This document shows, piece after piece, positions 1 to 6,936 of a DNA stretch of 23,409 bases. The notes under the pieces are model-generated. The model was given only the letters and a program-made list of their open reading frames with translations. It did no database searches and had not been told where the DNA came from. Position 1 is the stretch's first letter. Each line of letters begins with the position of its first letter. A program made the translations under genes and the position numbers. Origin of the DNA: an uncultured Ruminococcus sp. (lineage in GTDB: Bacteria > Bacillota > Clostridia > Oscillospirales > Ruminococcaceae); NCBI GenBank assembly GCA_937910385.1, contig CALEPT010000085.1:1-23409 (forward strand). The letters run 5' to 3'.

Positions 1-1
1 C

Positions 2-757
2 GTTCACGAGGTCGTGGACTTCGCTCTTGCGGAGGATATGTACGTGATAATCAACGTCCACCACGACGGCGGCGGAGATCCCGAGTTCGGCGCATGGATA
101 CGAAATGCCTCACAGGATTACGATACGTTCGAGGTCAAGTACACTGCTCTGTGGAACCAGATAGCGGAAAGCTTCAGCGACTACTCCGGAAGGCTCATTT
201 TCGAGTCGATGAACGAGGTGGGCTTTGACGATATCAATAAGCGCGATGCTTATCTTCTGCTCAACAAGATAAACCAGCTTTTCGTCGATATCGTCCGTGC
301 AAGCGGCGGCAATAACACGAACCGCCACCTGCTTATCGCCGGCTACTGGACGGATACGGTAATGACGTGCTCGAAAATGTACCAGCTCCCTATCGACTCA
401 GCACCAAATAAGCTCATGGTCTCCGTGCATTATTATACCCCGTGGGAGTTCTGCACCACTAACATTCAGCAGTCGTGGGGCAGCGACAGTGAGGTCGAGA
501 AGATGAAAAGCGATATAAACAGCCTTAAATCGACTTTCGTCGATAACGGAATCCCCGTAATTATAGGTGAGTTCGGCACAGGAACAGGAAATGATACCTC
601 AAGCAGGATATATTTTGCACAGACCCTCACACAGCTTTGCAGCGAGGCTGATATCCCCTGCTTTTATTGGGACAACGGCAACGAGTACGACCGTGTGAAC
701 ATGAAATGGCGCACCGACGGTCTTATCGAAGCGATATCAAAGGCAGCTGCCGCTTAA
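2..757 (+). CDS. GH5-family endoglucanase, C-terminal part (5' end outside window)
   Basis: Retaining beta-glycanase of the GH5 (cellulase, clan GH-A) type, expected to cleave beta-1,4-glucan or mannan outside the cell. The frame is open from the window edge, so the GTG at 14 is internal and the signal peptide and first barrel strands are missing. Visible landmarks: INVHHDGGG after strand 3, the acid/base Glu in FESMNEVG (codon 215-217), VSVHYYTPWEF, and the nucleophile Glu in VIIGEFGTG (codon 569-571), followed by CFYWDNG. The protein ends shortly after the barrel with KAAAA, so no dockerin or CBM follows. The catalytic machinery looks intact. Substrate cannot be set from this fragment. Confidence 0.9.
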   Translation, partial: VHEVVDFALAEDMYVIINVHHDGGGDPEFGAWIRNASQDYDTFEVKYTALWNQIAESFSDYSGRLIFESMNEVGFDDINKRDAYLLLNKINQLFVDIVRASGGNNTNRHLLIAGYWTDTVMTCSKMYQLPIDSAPNKLMVSVHYYTPWEFCTTNIQQSWGSDSEVEKMKSDINSLKSTFVDNGIPVIIGEFGTGTGNDTSSRIYFAQTLTQLCSEADIPCFYWDNGNEYDRVNMKWRTDGLIEAISKAAAA

Positions 758-768
758 AAAGAACATAT

Positions 769-807
769 ACGGCAAAAGCTCCCATAATGGGAGCTTTTGC
801 CGTTTTT
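769..807 (+). terminator. Rho-independent terminator of the GH5 gene
   Basis: A perfect 14-bp stem (770-783 with 789-802), loop ATAAT, followed by TTTTT at 803-807. It starts 12 nt after the GH5 stop codon. The next gene converges from the right and stops at 842, so the hairpin may also help end that transcript, although the T-run on the minus side is weaker. Confidence 0.9.
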
Positions 808-841
808 AGGGTGGTTTATATGAAAAATGAAGATGTCGGTA

Positions 842-3085
842 TTATTGCTCTGCGCTGTCTGAGCCTGTATTTCCGCCGAAGCCTCCCGGCGGTGTCTGTG
901 GCATATCTCCGGACATATCCGGAGCTTGTGCGCCGTCGGGCATTTCGGGAACTTCGCCTGAATCTCTGTCCTGCATCCTGCCTCCGCCCTGCATACCGCC
1001 GCCGAAGCCTCCGCCGCCCATCATATTAGCCTGTGTGCCTACGAACGAAGTCACATCACTTACCGTAAAGCTTCCTGCTTCCTCGCCGTCGCCATTGTAG
1101 CCTGCTGACAGGTATCTGTTCTCATCTGACTCGTTTGCTGTGCCGCCGATATAGAATGTATAAGTTTCGCCGTTTTTGATATCGCCACTGCTGATCACCA
1201 TATTTCGGAAGCTCTTTGAAGGAGCAAAGCTGATTATCTCATTTGCGCTGCTGTCAAGAAGCGTTACAAGAGTTCCGCCATCAAGATCCTCATCAAATGT
1301 ACAGGAAACGGAATACTGGGTGGACTCACTATCAGGATATTCAGCCATGCCTGAACTGCCCGCAGCAACTATGGTGCCTCCCGTCACGATGATAGAATTA
1401 TTGCCGTCGAGAGCGCCGTTGCCGTCGTTGGTAGGACCGTCAACTATGACAGTACCGCCGCTGATAATCATATCTCCGTTAGAGTCAAGACCATCACCGC
1501 TTGCATTGACATATACAAGTCCGCCGCTGATATTCAGCTCAACTCCCGAAGAATATGTACCCATTGCGCCCTGTGAGCTGCCGTCGCTCGCATTGAAACC
1601 GTCGTCGGAAGAATAAACGGATACATCGCCGCCGCTGATATTGATAATAGCAGCCTCGATACCCTCATAGGAATTCACTATACTAACGGTACCTTCGCTT
1701 ATATCGAGCTGAGAATCAGCGTGTATTCCGTCATCGCCTGCATCAAGAGAACATTCACCGCCTGATATAACGATATCTCCGTTTGAATGGAGCGCATCAT
1801 CTGCGGAATCTATATTATAGCTGCCTCCCTCAATATTGAGCTCGGTGCCTGCCTTTATGCCCTTTGTGCTGTCGGAGGTATCATCATCAGAACTGTCCTC
1901 TGCGTCCGCAGTAAATGCAAGCTGTGTGAACCCCGAGGAAAGGGACGAAGCGTCCGTTGAAGTCTCACTGTCCGGATCATCGTTCGGAGTCATTCCGCCG
2001 GGAGGAGTCATCTGAGATGGGTCAAAGTTACCAAACTCGGACGGATCAAAGTCGCCGAAGTCGAAATCCTCACCATTGAAATTTTGGCGTCCTCCGCCAA
2101 AACCGCCGCCTCCGAAGCCGCCCATCATGTCGTCGGTATGAACCTTCGTTGAGTTGGCGCTGCCGCCGCCGGAAACTATATTAAAGTCGCCGTCCACAGC
2201 ATAGAAAACGGTTTCCGCCTGAATACCGTCGCCTTCTGAGGTTATATCGAAGGTGCCTCCCTCAATGTATACAAAGCCGAGGCTCTGATCCTCAGTATTT
2301 GAAGCCTTGATGCCGTCGCCGCCTGATGTCACGGTTATATCTCCGCCCGCAGCGGCAACATAATCCTTACCCTTTATACCATTGCTTACAGCGGTAATAT
2401 TGATCGTACCGCCGGTTATAACAATATCGTCCTTGCTGCGTATTCCGTCATTGTAATTGGCGGTAACAGTCAGCGAACCCGATCCGTTGAGAGTAATACT
2501 GTCGGCACTGAATATAGCCGCGCTGGGCTCATCAATAGTATCCTCTTCGTATGTATATGAGCTTGCGTCAGTGAGGCTGTTCGTACTGCCGTCTGCAAGC
2601 GTAATGAATATCTTATCGGAGTTTATGCCATAGACCGGTGCTGAATACGAACAGCTTATATCTGCGTTGTCGAAAACAAGCTGTACCTTTGCTCCGTCCG
2701 CATTTACAATTATCTGTCCGTCATCAAGAGTGCCGCTGAAACGATAAACGCCTTCTTTTGTAATAGTAATAACACTGCCGTCAGCAGAAGCTCCATCTCC
2801 ATCTATTTCAACAGAAGTCCCCTTGAGAGCTATATCCGCCGTCAGCGAATCATAGCTTGGGTCGAGGTCTCTTTGTGAAAACAGTTCGCTATAAGAAATC
2901 GTCTTGCTTGAAAGAGCATCCGCTTCAATTGAAGAATTCGTGGTGTCTTCTTCTATAATAGCAGAAGAGGAATCCTCACTTGCTTTGCTGCTCTTCTTAC
3001 CGGTGCAGCTTGCCGCTGCTGTTGCAAAAATCAATGATGCTGTCAAAAATCCGAAAACTTTCTTATAAACAGCAAGTTTTTTCAA
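842..3085 (-). CDS. Carbohydrate-binding-domain beta-helix lipoprotein (DUF4353-like)
   Basis: Predicted surface lipoprotein of about 747 aa. The N-terminus has lysines, a hydrophobic stretch and a lipobox ending AAASC, then a Ser/Glu-rich linker. From about residue 60 to 600 it is built of repeating units such as GGTINIT, GGDITVTSGGDGIKA, GGTFDITSEGDGIQA and SGGDVSVYSSDDGFNA, the pattern of right-handed parallel beta-helices in clostridial carbohydrate-binding-domain (DUF4353) proteins. A Gly/Phe/Asp-rich insert (FGGGGFGGG, DFDFGDFDPSEF) interrupts the helix near residues 320-390, and the tail is Gly/Met/Pro-rich. I chose the TTG at 3085 because GGTGA lies about 6 nt upstream; the frame also extends to a TTG at 3121 without a good ribosome site. 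A TATAAT (3144-3149) lies upstream with a poor -35. Ligand unknown. Confidence 0.8.
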   Translation of the reverse strand: MKKLAVYKKVFGFLTASLIFATAAASCTGKKSSKASEDSSSAIIEEDTTNSSIEADALSSKTISYSELFSQRDLDPSYDSLTADIALKGTSVEIDGDGASADGSVITITKEGVYRFSGTLDDGQIIVNADGAKVQLVFDNADISCSYSAPVYGINSDKIFITLADGSTNSLTDASSYTYEEDTIDEPSAAIFSADSITLNGSGSLTVTANYNDGIRSKDDIVITGGTINITAVSNGIKGKDYVAAAGGDITVTSGGDGIKASNTEDQSLGFVYIEGGTFDITSEGDGIQAETVFYAVDGDFNIVSGGGSANSTKVHTDDMMGGFGGGGFGGGRQNFNGEDFDFGDFDPSEFGNFDPSQMTPPGGMTPNDDPDSETSTDASSLSSGFTQLAFTADAEDSSDDDTSDSTKGIKAGTELNIEGGSYNIDSADDALHSNGDIVISGGECSLDAGDDGIHADSQLDISEGTVSIVNSYEGIEAAIINISGGDVSVYSSDDGFNASDGSSQGAMGTYSSGVELNISGGLVYVNASGDGLDSNGDMIISGGTVIVDGPTNDGNGALDGNNSIIVTGGTIVAAGSSGMAEYPDSESTQYSVSCTFDEDLDGGTLVTLLDSSANEIISFAPSKSFRNMVISSGDIKNGETYTFYIGGTANESDENRYLSAGYNGDGEEAGSFTVSDVTSFVGTQANMMGGGGFGGGMQGGGRMQDRDSGEVPEMPDGAQAPDMSGDMPQTPPGGFGGNTGSDSAEQ

Positions 3086-3286
3086 TGTAATCACCGCTTT
3101 CAAAAGTTCCCAAATCCACAAAATATTCTTTATCTATGAATGTATTATAGAACGCGGATATGTATATTGTGTGAAATTTTTCTGAAATGAATGAAAAAAA
3201 CAGAGATCAAAAAGTTGTAAGATCAGGCTTTGAAGGTAAGATTGTGAATTTTTTATGAATTTTTTGCAGTATTCAATGCGTTTCCG

Positions 3287-3316
3287 TTGAATGAAGCCGT
3301 TTTTCCGCCCTATTAT
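3287..3316 (+). promoter_or_regulatory. Candidate sigma-A promoter for the tail-fibre block
   Basis: TTGAAT (3287-3292), 18-bp spacer, TATTAT (3311-3316), 39 nt before the first tail gene, which also has a strong AAAGGAGG site. The rest of 3122-3354 is AT-rich upstream DNA shared with the divergent lipoprotein gene; I see no gene in it. Confidence 0.5.
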
Positions 3317-3354
3317 AGGTACCCGATATCAACTATATCAAAGGAGGAAAAATA

Positions 3355-3576
3355 ATGTTATCCATTATCAGCGAAAAATTTATCCGTTTTGAGAACGCAA
3401 GCTCAGTTGTAATAGCGGAACTACGCATTGATACAGCAGAAGAGCTTCCGGCTGCAGACACTCTTGCAGGACGTATCCTCGCGCAGGGCTCTCTTGCTTG
3501 GGATATCTCCACCGGAGATTTTTACGGGCTCAACAGCTCCGGAGAATGGATCAATCAGACCGGTGGTGACGAATGA
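3355..3576 (+). CDS. Small phage tail-associated protein, copy 1 (73 aa)
   Basis: A 73-aa soluble protein, probably a virion or tail accessory protein. Its C-terminal half (GSLAWDISTGDFYGLNSSGEWI) has the 'label / displayed value / GEW' pattern common in small proteins beside phage tail-fibre genes. AAAGGAGG sits 8 nt before the ATG. It is 77% identical by direct count (56/73) to the product of 4350-4571, and residues 44-71 match exactly although the DNA differs at synonymous sites. The stop overlaps the next start (ATGA), so the two genes are translationally coupled. Function not known; a chaperone or attachment partner for the adjacent fibre is a guess. Confidence 0.65.
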   Translation: MLSIISEKFIRFENASSVVIAELRIDTAEELPAADTLAGRILAQGSLAWDISTGDFYGLNSSGEWINQTGGDE

Positions 3577-4331
3577 TGGAAAGTCTGTACGAATGCCTGA
3601 AAGCAGTGAAAACAGAGCTTTATCCGGACATTCTTACCGCTATCATGGGAAAAAATATGCGGCCCAAGGGTATAATATGTCCTCTGCCTAAACCGCGGGC
3701 AGTATCTACCGTTCTTCTTTATGATGATTACAATGACACACAGAAAATATGGTATGATACAACATTCGGAATATCATACCACGGCAGCGCGCTGCTGAAC
3801 ACCTACGGCGGCGGAGGCGTGGCGATGATAGCCGATGAAACTCTGCTGAGCAATATCGACCTCTCGACGACAGACTTCACGATATATCTCGTTGACGTAT
3901 ACCGCAGTCCAAATCCTGCCTATACCAATTTCCTTGTCGGCGGTGACGGGACCTCATGGGACTGGCGTTTCGGAATGAGCGACAGCATGTCCGTAATAGG
4001 CAATGCTTTCGGAATTTCGAGCATATACGGAAATAAGTGGGGCAATCCAAGAACCGTCAGAATACCTTATGTAGATGTTATCCGCTACAACCATTCTACC
4101 GGAGCTTTCAGCACGTACAACATCGGTATGAATGATCTATATCCAAGCAGCAAGCCGACAAACTGGAGCGTAAAAATATCATGCAACTCTAATACCAGCG
4201 AAGCTTACGGCTTCTATGAGTACCGAGTCTGGAGCTATCTGCTTTTCGCTGCTGCTGCCAAGGTCTATCATACCAACGAGGAGGTCGCGGAAAATGTCGC
4301 GTGGCTCAAGGAAAAATACAGCATATCATAA
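3573..4331 (+). CDS. Phage tail-fibre-like protein with LamG/concanavalin-type domain
   Basis: 252-aa protein. The N-terminus (MMESLYECLKAV) resembles the start of the second fibre gene at 4573 (MGLYEQLKSK), suggesting a shared attachment segment. The body (STTDFTIYLVDVYRS, FLVGGDGTSWDWRFGMSD) and the end (YEYRVWSYLLFA...TNEEVAENVAWLKEKY) follow the layout of LamG/concanavalin-like phage domains, where a final strand is followed by an '-EEI..N..WL' helix. It probably binds a host surface glycan. ATGs at 3573 and 3576 are both possible; the first overlaps the preceding stop. No signal peptide. Confidence 0.6.
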   Translation: MMESLYECLKAVKTELYPDILTAIMGKNMRPKGIICPLPKPRAVSTVLLYDDYNDTQKIWYDTTFGISYHGSALLNTYGGGGVAMIADETLLSNIDLSTTDFTIYLVDVYRSPNPAYTNFLVGGDGTSWDWRFGMSDSMSVIGNAFGISSIYGNKWGNPRTVRIPYVDVIRYNHSTGAFSTYNIGMNDLYPSSKPTNWSVKISCNSNTSEAYGFYEYRVWSYLLFAAAAKVYHTNEEVAENVAWLKEKYSIS

Positions 4332-4349
4332 ATTTAAGGAGGAAAAATA

Positions 4350-4571
4350 ATGATATCGATAATTAAAGAAAAATTCATACGCTTTGATAACAGCAAGTCT
4401 GTTGTGCTCGCAGAGATCTGTGTTGATACGGCAGAGGAGCTTCCGAATGCGAACGGTATTACAGGACGTATTCTCGTGCAGGGCTCTCTTGCTTGGGATA
4501 TCTCGACCGGAGATTTTTACGGACTCAACAGCTCAGGTGAATGGATAAATCAGACCGGCGGAGGTGATTGA
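4350..4571 (+). CDS. Small phage tail-associated protein, copy 2 (73 aa)
   Basis: Paralogue of the 73-aa protein at 3355-3576, with 17 differences, mostly conservative and confined to the first 43 residues and the last two. Its leader (AAGGAGGAAAAATA before the ATG) is also almost the same as that of copy 1, so the duplication included the ribosome site. It ends one base before the next fibre gene. That each copy precedes a different fibre suggests a repeated two-gene cassette. Confidence 0.65.
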   Translation: MISIIKEKFIRFDNSKSVVLAEICVDTAEELPNANGITGRILVQGSLAWDISTGDFYGLNSSGEWINQTGGGD

Positions 4572-4572
4572 T

Positions 4573-5115
4573 ATGGGATTATATGAACAGCTTAAATCCA
4601 AGAAAATAGGTAACATGATCAACGAAGGCTACTCAAAGTCCGAGATAGACGATATGCTTGCCGCCAAGCAGGACGAGCTTTCCGCGGCTCAGCTCACGGC
4701 AGTCAACAGCGGGATCACAGCAGCGGACGTCACACAGATAGGGACAAACACAACTGATATAGCAACAGTTGCCGATAACATCACAGCAGCTAATACTCTT
4801 ATTGAAAACCGCACAGGCTATGGCAGTGCAATTTCCGAGAACACTGATATAAATTCAATCACGACACTTGGCACGTACTACATACAGACCGGTGCTGTCG
4901 CAGCAACGCTGTCAAATATCCCCTCAGATGCGACTTCCGGAGGCGGACGATTGATAGTCCTGCCGCTCAACGCAAACAGCAGCTCCCGCGTGACTCAGGT
5001 GCTGATACCAAACTGGAATCCAACAGCCGTGAGGGGCGCATATTACGTCCGACAGCTGTATGCGTCAAACACATGGAGCAGCTGGTATAAATTCTCGGGG
5101 ACGGAGGTATCATAA
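4573..5115 (+). CDS. Phage tail-fibre protein with pyocin-knob-like C-terminus
   Basis: 180-aa protein. The ATG at 4573 is chosen because GGAGGTG lies 6 nt upstream; a GTG at 4564 lies inside that site. Order: short N-terminal segment MGLYEQLKSKK; tail-fibre helical linker (YSKSEIDDMLAAKQDELSAA, then repeated ITAADVTQIGTNTTDIATVADNITAANTL, coiled-coil-like); C-terminal knob (SITTLGTYYIQTG ... SDATSGGGRLIVLPL ... TQVLI ... RGAYYVRQLYASNTWSSWYKF). The knob matches the pyocin-knob fold seen at fibre tips, which contacts the receptor. Its stop lies 5 bases before the holin-like start. Confidence 0.75.
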   Translation: MGLYEQLKSKKIGNMINEGYSKSEIDDMLAAKQDELSAAQLTAVNSGITAADVTQIGTNTTDIATVADNITAANTLIENRTGYGSAISENTDINSITTLGTYYIQTGAVAATLSNIPSDATSGGGRLIVLPLNANSSSRVTQVLIPNWNPTAVRGAYYVRQLYASNTWSSWYKFSGTEVS

Positions 5116-5119
5116 TGGT

Positions 5120-5341
5120 ATGGCAGATGTGATCATTGCGCTGATAGCAGCGGCGGGAGGTTTTCTCGGGTCGGTGCTGAGCAACAATAAGCAGCTCGCA
5201 ATAGTACAGACTAAGCTCGACACGATGAAGGAAGAACTCACAAAGCAGGGATCCCGGATCGACCGGCATAATCACATCGCCGTGTGTATGCTGCTCGGAC
5301 TGTCACAGCTGCACGGGCATTTTGCCCACCCTCGCCGGTGA
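5120..5341 (+). CDS. Holin-like/XhlA-like small phage membrane protein
   Basis: 73 aa. Start ATG 5120 has GGAGGT at 5103-5108; the in-phase frame is open upstream but overlaps the fibre gene. One N-terminal membrane helix (DVIIALIAAAGGFLGSVLS) is followed by a charged amphipathic helix (KQLAIVQTKLDTMKEELTKQGSRID), as in the short phage proteins sitting between tail fibre and lysis genes in clostridial prophages. The last codons lie in GC-rich inverted repeats and read HGHFAHPRR, unlike the usual Glu/Lys-rich end, so the 3' end may be altered. No endolysin follows, so a lysis role is unproven. Confidence 0.6.
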   Translation: MADVIIALIAAAGGFLGSVLSNNKQLAIVQTKLDTMKEELTKQGSRIDRHNHIAVCMLLGLSQLHGHFAHPRR

Positions 5342-5364
5342 CTGCCCACGGGCACTGCCCGGCA
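5315..5364. repeat. Cluster of GGGC/GCCC inverted repeats
   Basis: GGGCA-TTT-TGCCC (5315-5327) and TGCCC-AC-GGGCA (5343-5354), then GCCCGG. CACGGGCA occurs twice. The cluster spans the holin-like gene end and the start of the intergenic region, and could fold as hairpins in the transcript. There is no T-run, so it is not a standard terminator. Confidence 0.5.
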
Positions 5365-5386
5365 AATTATGATATACTTGGTATTG

Positions 5387-5401
5387 CACGTCAATGACGT
5401 G
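5387..5401. promoter_or_regulatory. Perfect 7+1+7 palindrome, candidate operator
   Basis: CACGTCA-A-TGACGTG lies just downstream of a possible -10 (TATACT, 5373-5378) and 25 nt before the ATG at 5427. The position, covering a likely transcription start, fits a repressor site for the small gene that follows. No convincing -35 is visible. Confidence 0.4.
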
Positions 5402-5426
5402 ACTACATACTAAAGAGGTCTATCAC

Positions 5427-5621
5427 ATGGTAGACTACAAAGAGATTCTCGGGCTCAGTCAGCAGTATTATATCCAAAGTGCAGCTGCTGATGCTTGTGA
5501 TATTGTCTTGCCGGTGCCGGAAGATCCTACAATGTTGATGCAGTATGAGTACGCTTGTATGTGGCGCAACAAATGTTTGATATATAATCTCATTCGCAAA
5601 TTATTTCGGAACGATTGCTGA
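5427..5621 (+). CDS. Unrecognised small protein (64 aa), possibly frameshifted
   Basis: Begins with a good ribosome site (AGAGG, 8 nt spacing) at an ATG. Product MVDYKEILGLSQQYYIQSAA..., rich in Cys and Tyr, no membrane segment or family I recognise. The +1 frame opens near 5580 and continues about 70 codons past the stop at 5621 with a protein-like composition (FANYFGTIADVVQFLFSE ... FSSIYFYYASERFEPVNIF), up to and through the terminator at 5742. The original gene may therefore have been about 110-130 aa and have lost a base near 5580-5600. Either the 64-aa form is real or this is a pseudogene. It sits between the tail block and ssrA. Confidence 0.5.
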   Translation: MVDYKEILGLSQQYYIQSAAADACDIVLPVPEDPTMLMQYEYACMWRNKCLIYNLIRKLFRNDC

Positions 5622-5734
5622 CGTAGTTCAATTCTTATTTTCTGAGTGTTTTTTCACAGGAGAGGATCGGGATTTGTTCTCGTCAATTTACTTCTATTAT
5701 GCTTCTGAGCGTTTTGAACCCGTAAATATTTTCA

Positions 5735-5784
5735 AAAAAGAAGCCCCGATATACCGCTATTTTACGGTGTATCGGGGCTTTTGT
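5735..5784. terminator. Bidirectional terminator between the small gene and ssrA
   Basis: Stem AGCCCCGATATACCG (5742-5756) pairs with CGGTGTATCGGGGCT (5765-5779) with one G-U pair and a short loop. It is flanked by an A-run at 5733-5739 and TTTTG after the stem. On the minus strand the A-run gives a long T-tract downstream of the tmRNA 3' end, so it probably ends ssrA transcription as well as the plus-strand gene. Confidence 0.85.
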
Positions 5785-5810
5785 AACCTTTAAAGTTACG
5801 CATTTTCAAT

Positions 5811-6180
5811 TGGTGGAGTCGAGGGGAATTGAACCCCTGTCCGAAAGCTTATCCATGCAACCTTCTACGAGCGTATTTTACCTATTATGATTCCCTTGGC
5901 AAGCCGCCGATAAACGGGCTTCAAGTCAAGGTAGTCCGTATACAACTTACGGGCACGGACACTCCCGTAAATCGTTCACCGCTCATCAATGCCCGAGCGA
6001 GAGCCGCGGTACTCTCTCGGCGGACAGAAGCTGACTTAAGCAGCTACCAGTGCACTATTACGTGTAACTGTGATATTATTTCTTGCGTTTATATTTAAAC
6101 GTGGCGAGGATTAAGGAGATCACGCCGTACTCCGCTCGCTTATCACACTTCAAAACCCCCGTCGAAACCTTTACGACCCC
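5811..6180 (-). ncRNA. ssrA: tmRNA (SsrA), 370 nt, CCA encoded
   Basis: Transfer-messenger RNA that releases stalled ribosomes with SmpB and tags the nascent chain. The 5' end GGGGTCG pairs with CGACTCC before the genomic CCA (seven pairs, one G-U). The conserved 5' element GTAAAGGTTTCGACGGGGG and the T-arm GGACAGGGGTTCAATTCCCC are present. The tag reading frame is at 6036-6086: GCA resume codon, 16 codons and TAA, giving ARNNITVTRNSALVAA after the tRNA-borne Ala. Downstream GC-rich stems are consistent with pseudoknots. It has its own promoter, and transcription starts about 38 nt before the mature end, implying 5' processing (RNase P). Confidence 0.95.
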
Positions 6181-6224
6181 GTTTAGAAGTTAGAGATTAG
6201 AGGTTAGAAAAGTGCTCCTGATTG

Positions 6225-6253
6225 ATTATACAACATCGCAGTAGAAAAGTCAA
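6225..6253 (-). promoter_or_regulatory. ssrA sigma-A promoter
   Basis: On the minus strand TTGACT (6248-6253), exactly 17 bp, TATAAT (6225-6230). The predicted start near 6218 precedes the tmRNA 5' end by about 38 nt. The same TTGACT-N17-TATAAT arrangement recurs at 8124-8152 and 21096-21124. Confidence 0.85.
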
Positions 6254-6418
6254 CTGAAAAAAATTGAAAAAATGGTTACAATCGGTCGAAGCGGGGCGCG
6301 GTGTCCGCACAGCCGAGCCACGCTGCCACTTGCAAATTCGCTCATTATGTGCGTGACTATCAGCCTGCTTTCGCTCACCGGCACTATTGATATAAATCAA
6401 AACTAAATACGTTTGATT

Positions 6419-6877
6419 TTACCCGCTTACTTTTTTATAAAAGCTTACATGAGATTCAAGTTCTTTGAATCCATTGTTTTGATAAAATCTATATGATGGT
6501 TTATTTTTATCTGTTTGCAGGAATACACCTGTCAGCCCACGTCTGCGAACATCATCTTCGATCATTTTCATAAAGCGCGACCCCACGCCCTGACCTTGCA
6601 GTTCGGGAGAAACGCAGAATTCTTCGATATTATAATTTGTTCCTTCCCACCAATGACGAACCATTCCAATGGATAGTGCTATCAATTTACCATGCATTAA
6701 AAATCCATAGTTGAGTGAATGATAGGAGCTTGATATTTCTTTTATGTATTGTGTAAGCTGACGGCTATCGCTCCAGTCATCATTCCAAGGTTCTTGACCA
6801 AATGTTATTCTGTATAACTCTGCCATTTGAGGTAAATATGATTCATCAAGCACAATGAACTGCTCTATGTTTTCCAT
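6419..6877 (-). CDS. GNAT-family N-acetyltransferase
   Basis: 152-aa acetyl-CoA-dependent acyltransferase with a full GNAT fold. Motif A is YNIEEFCVSPELQGQGVGSRFM (Q/R-x-x-G-x-G as QGQGVG, about residues 95-100), followed by the helix MIEDDVRRRGLTGVFLQTDKNKP and motif B SYRFYQNNGFKEL near residues 130-142. The length is normal and nothing is missing. GAGGG lies upstream of the ATG. It sits between smpB and ssrA in the same direction. Substrate unknown; a small-molecule or peptide amine is as likely as a protein target. Confidence 0.85.
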   Translation of the reverse strand: MENIEQFIVLDESYLPQMAELYRITFGQEPWNDDWSDSRQLTQYIKEISSSYHSLNYGFLMHGKLIALSIGMVRHWWEGTNYNIEEFCVSPELQGQGVGSRFMKMIEDDVRRRGLTGVFLQTDKNKPSYRFYQNNGFKELESHVSFYKKVSG

Positions 6878-6936
6878 AATTAAAAACTACCCTCATAAAT
6901 TTCGATTGCTCTCAATACACAGACATCCCCATAACT

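Noticed and set aside
842..1616. Plus-strand open frames of 120 and 146 codons
   Set aside because: They lie antisense to the beta-helix gene, follow its repeat periodicity, and have no ribosome sites.
5829..6098. Plus-strand 89-codon frame
   Set aside because: It lies wholly within the antisense of tmRNA.
6186..6208. TTAGA-rich tandem-like repeat upstream of the tmRNA 5' end
   Set aside because: Only about three degenerate units in the processed leader; no array.
6254..6418. Short GC-rich stretch with GNNGCG motifs between ssrA and the GNAT gene
   Set aside because: No RNA-gene fold, ORF or repeat could be supported; it may be only the GNAT 3' region.
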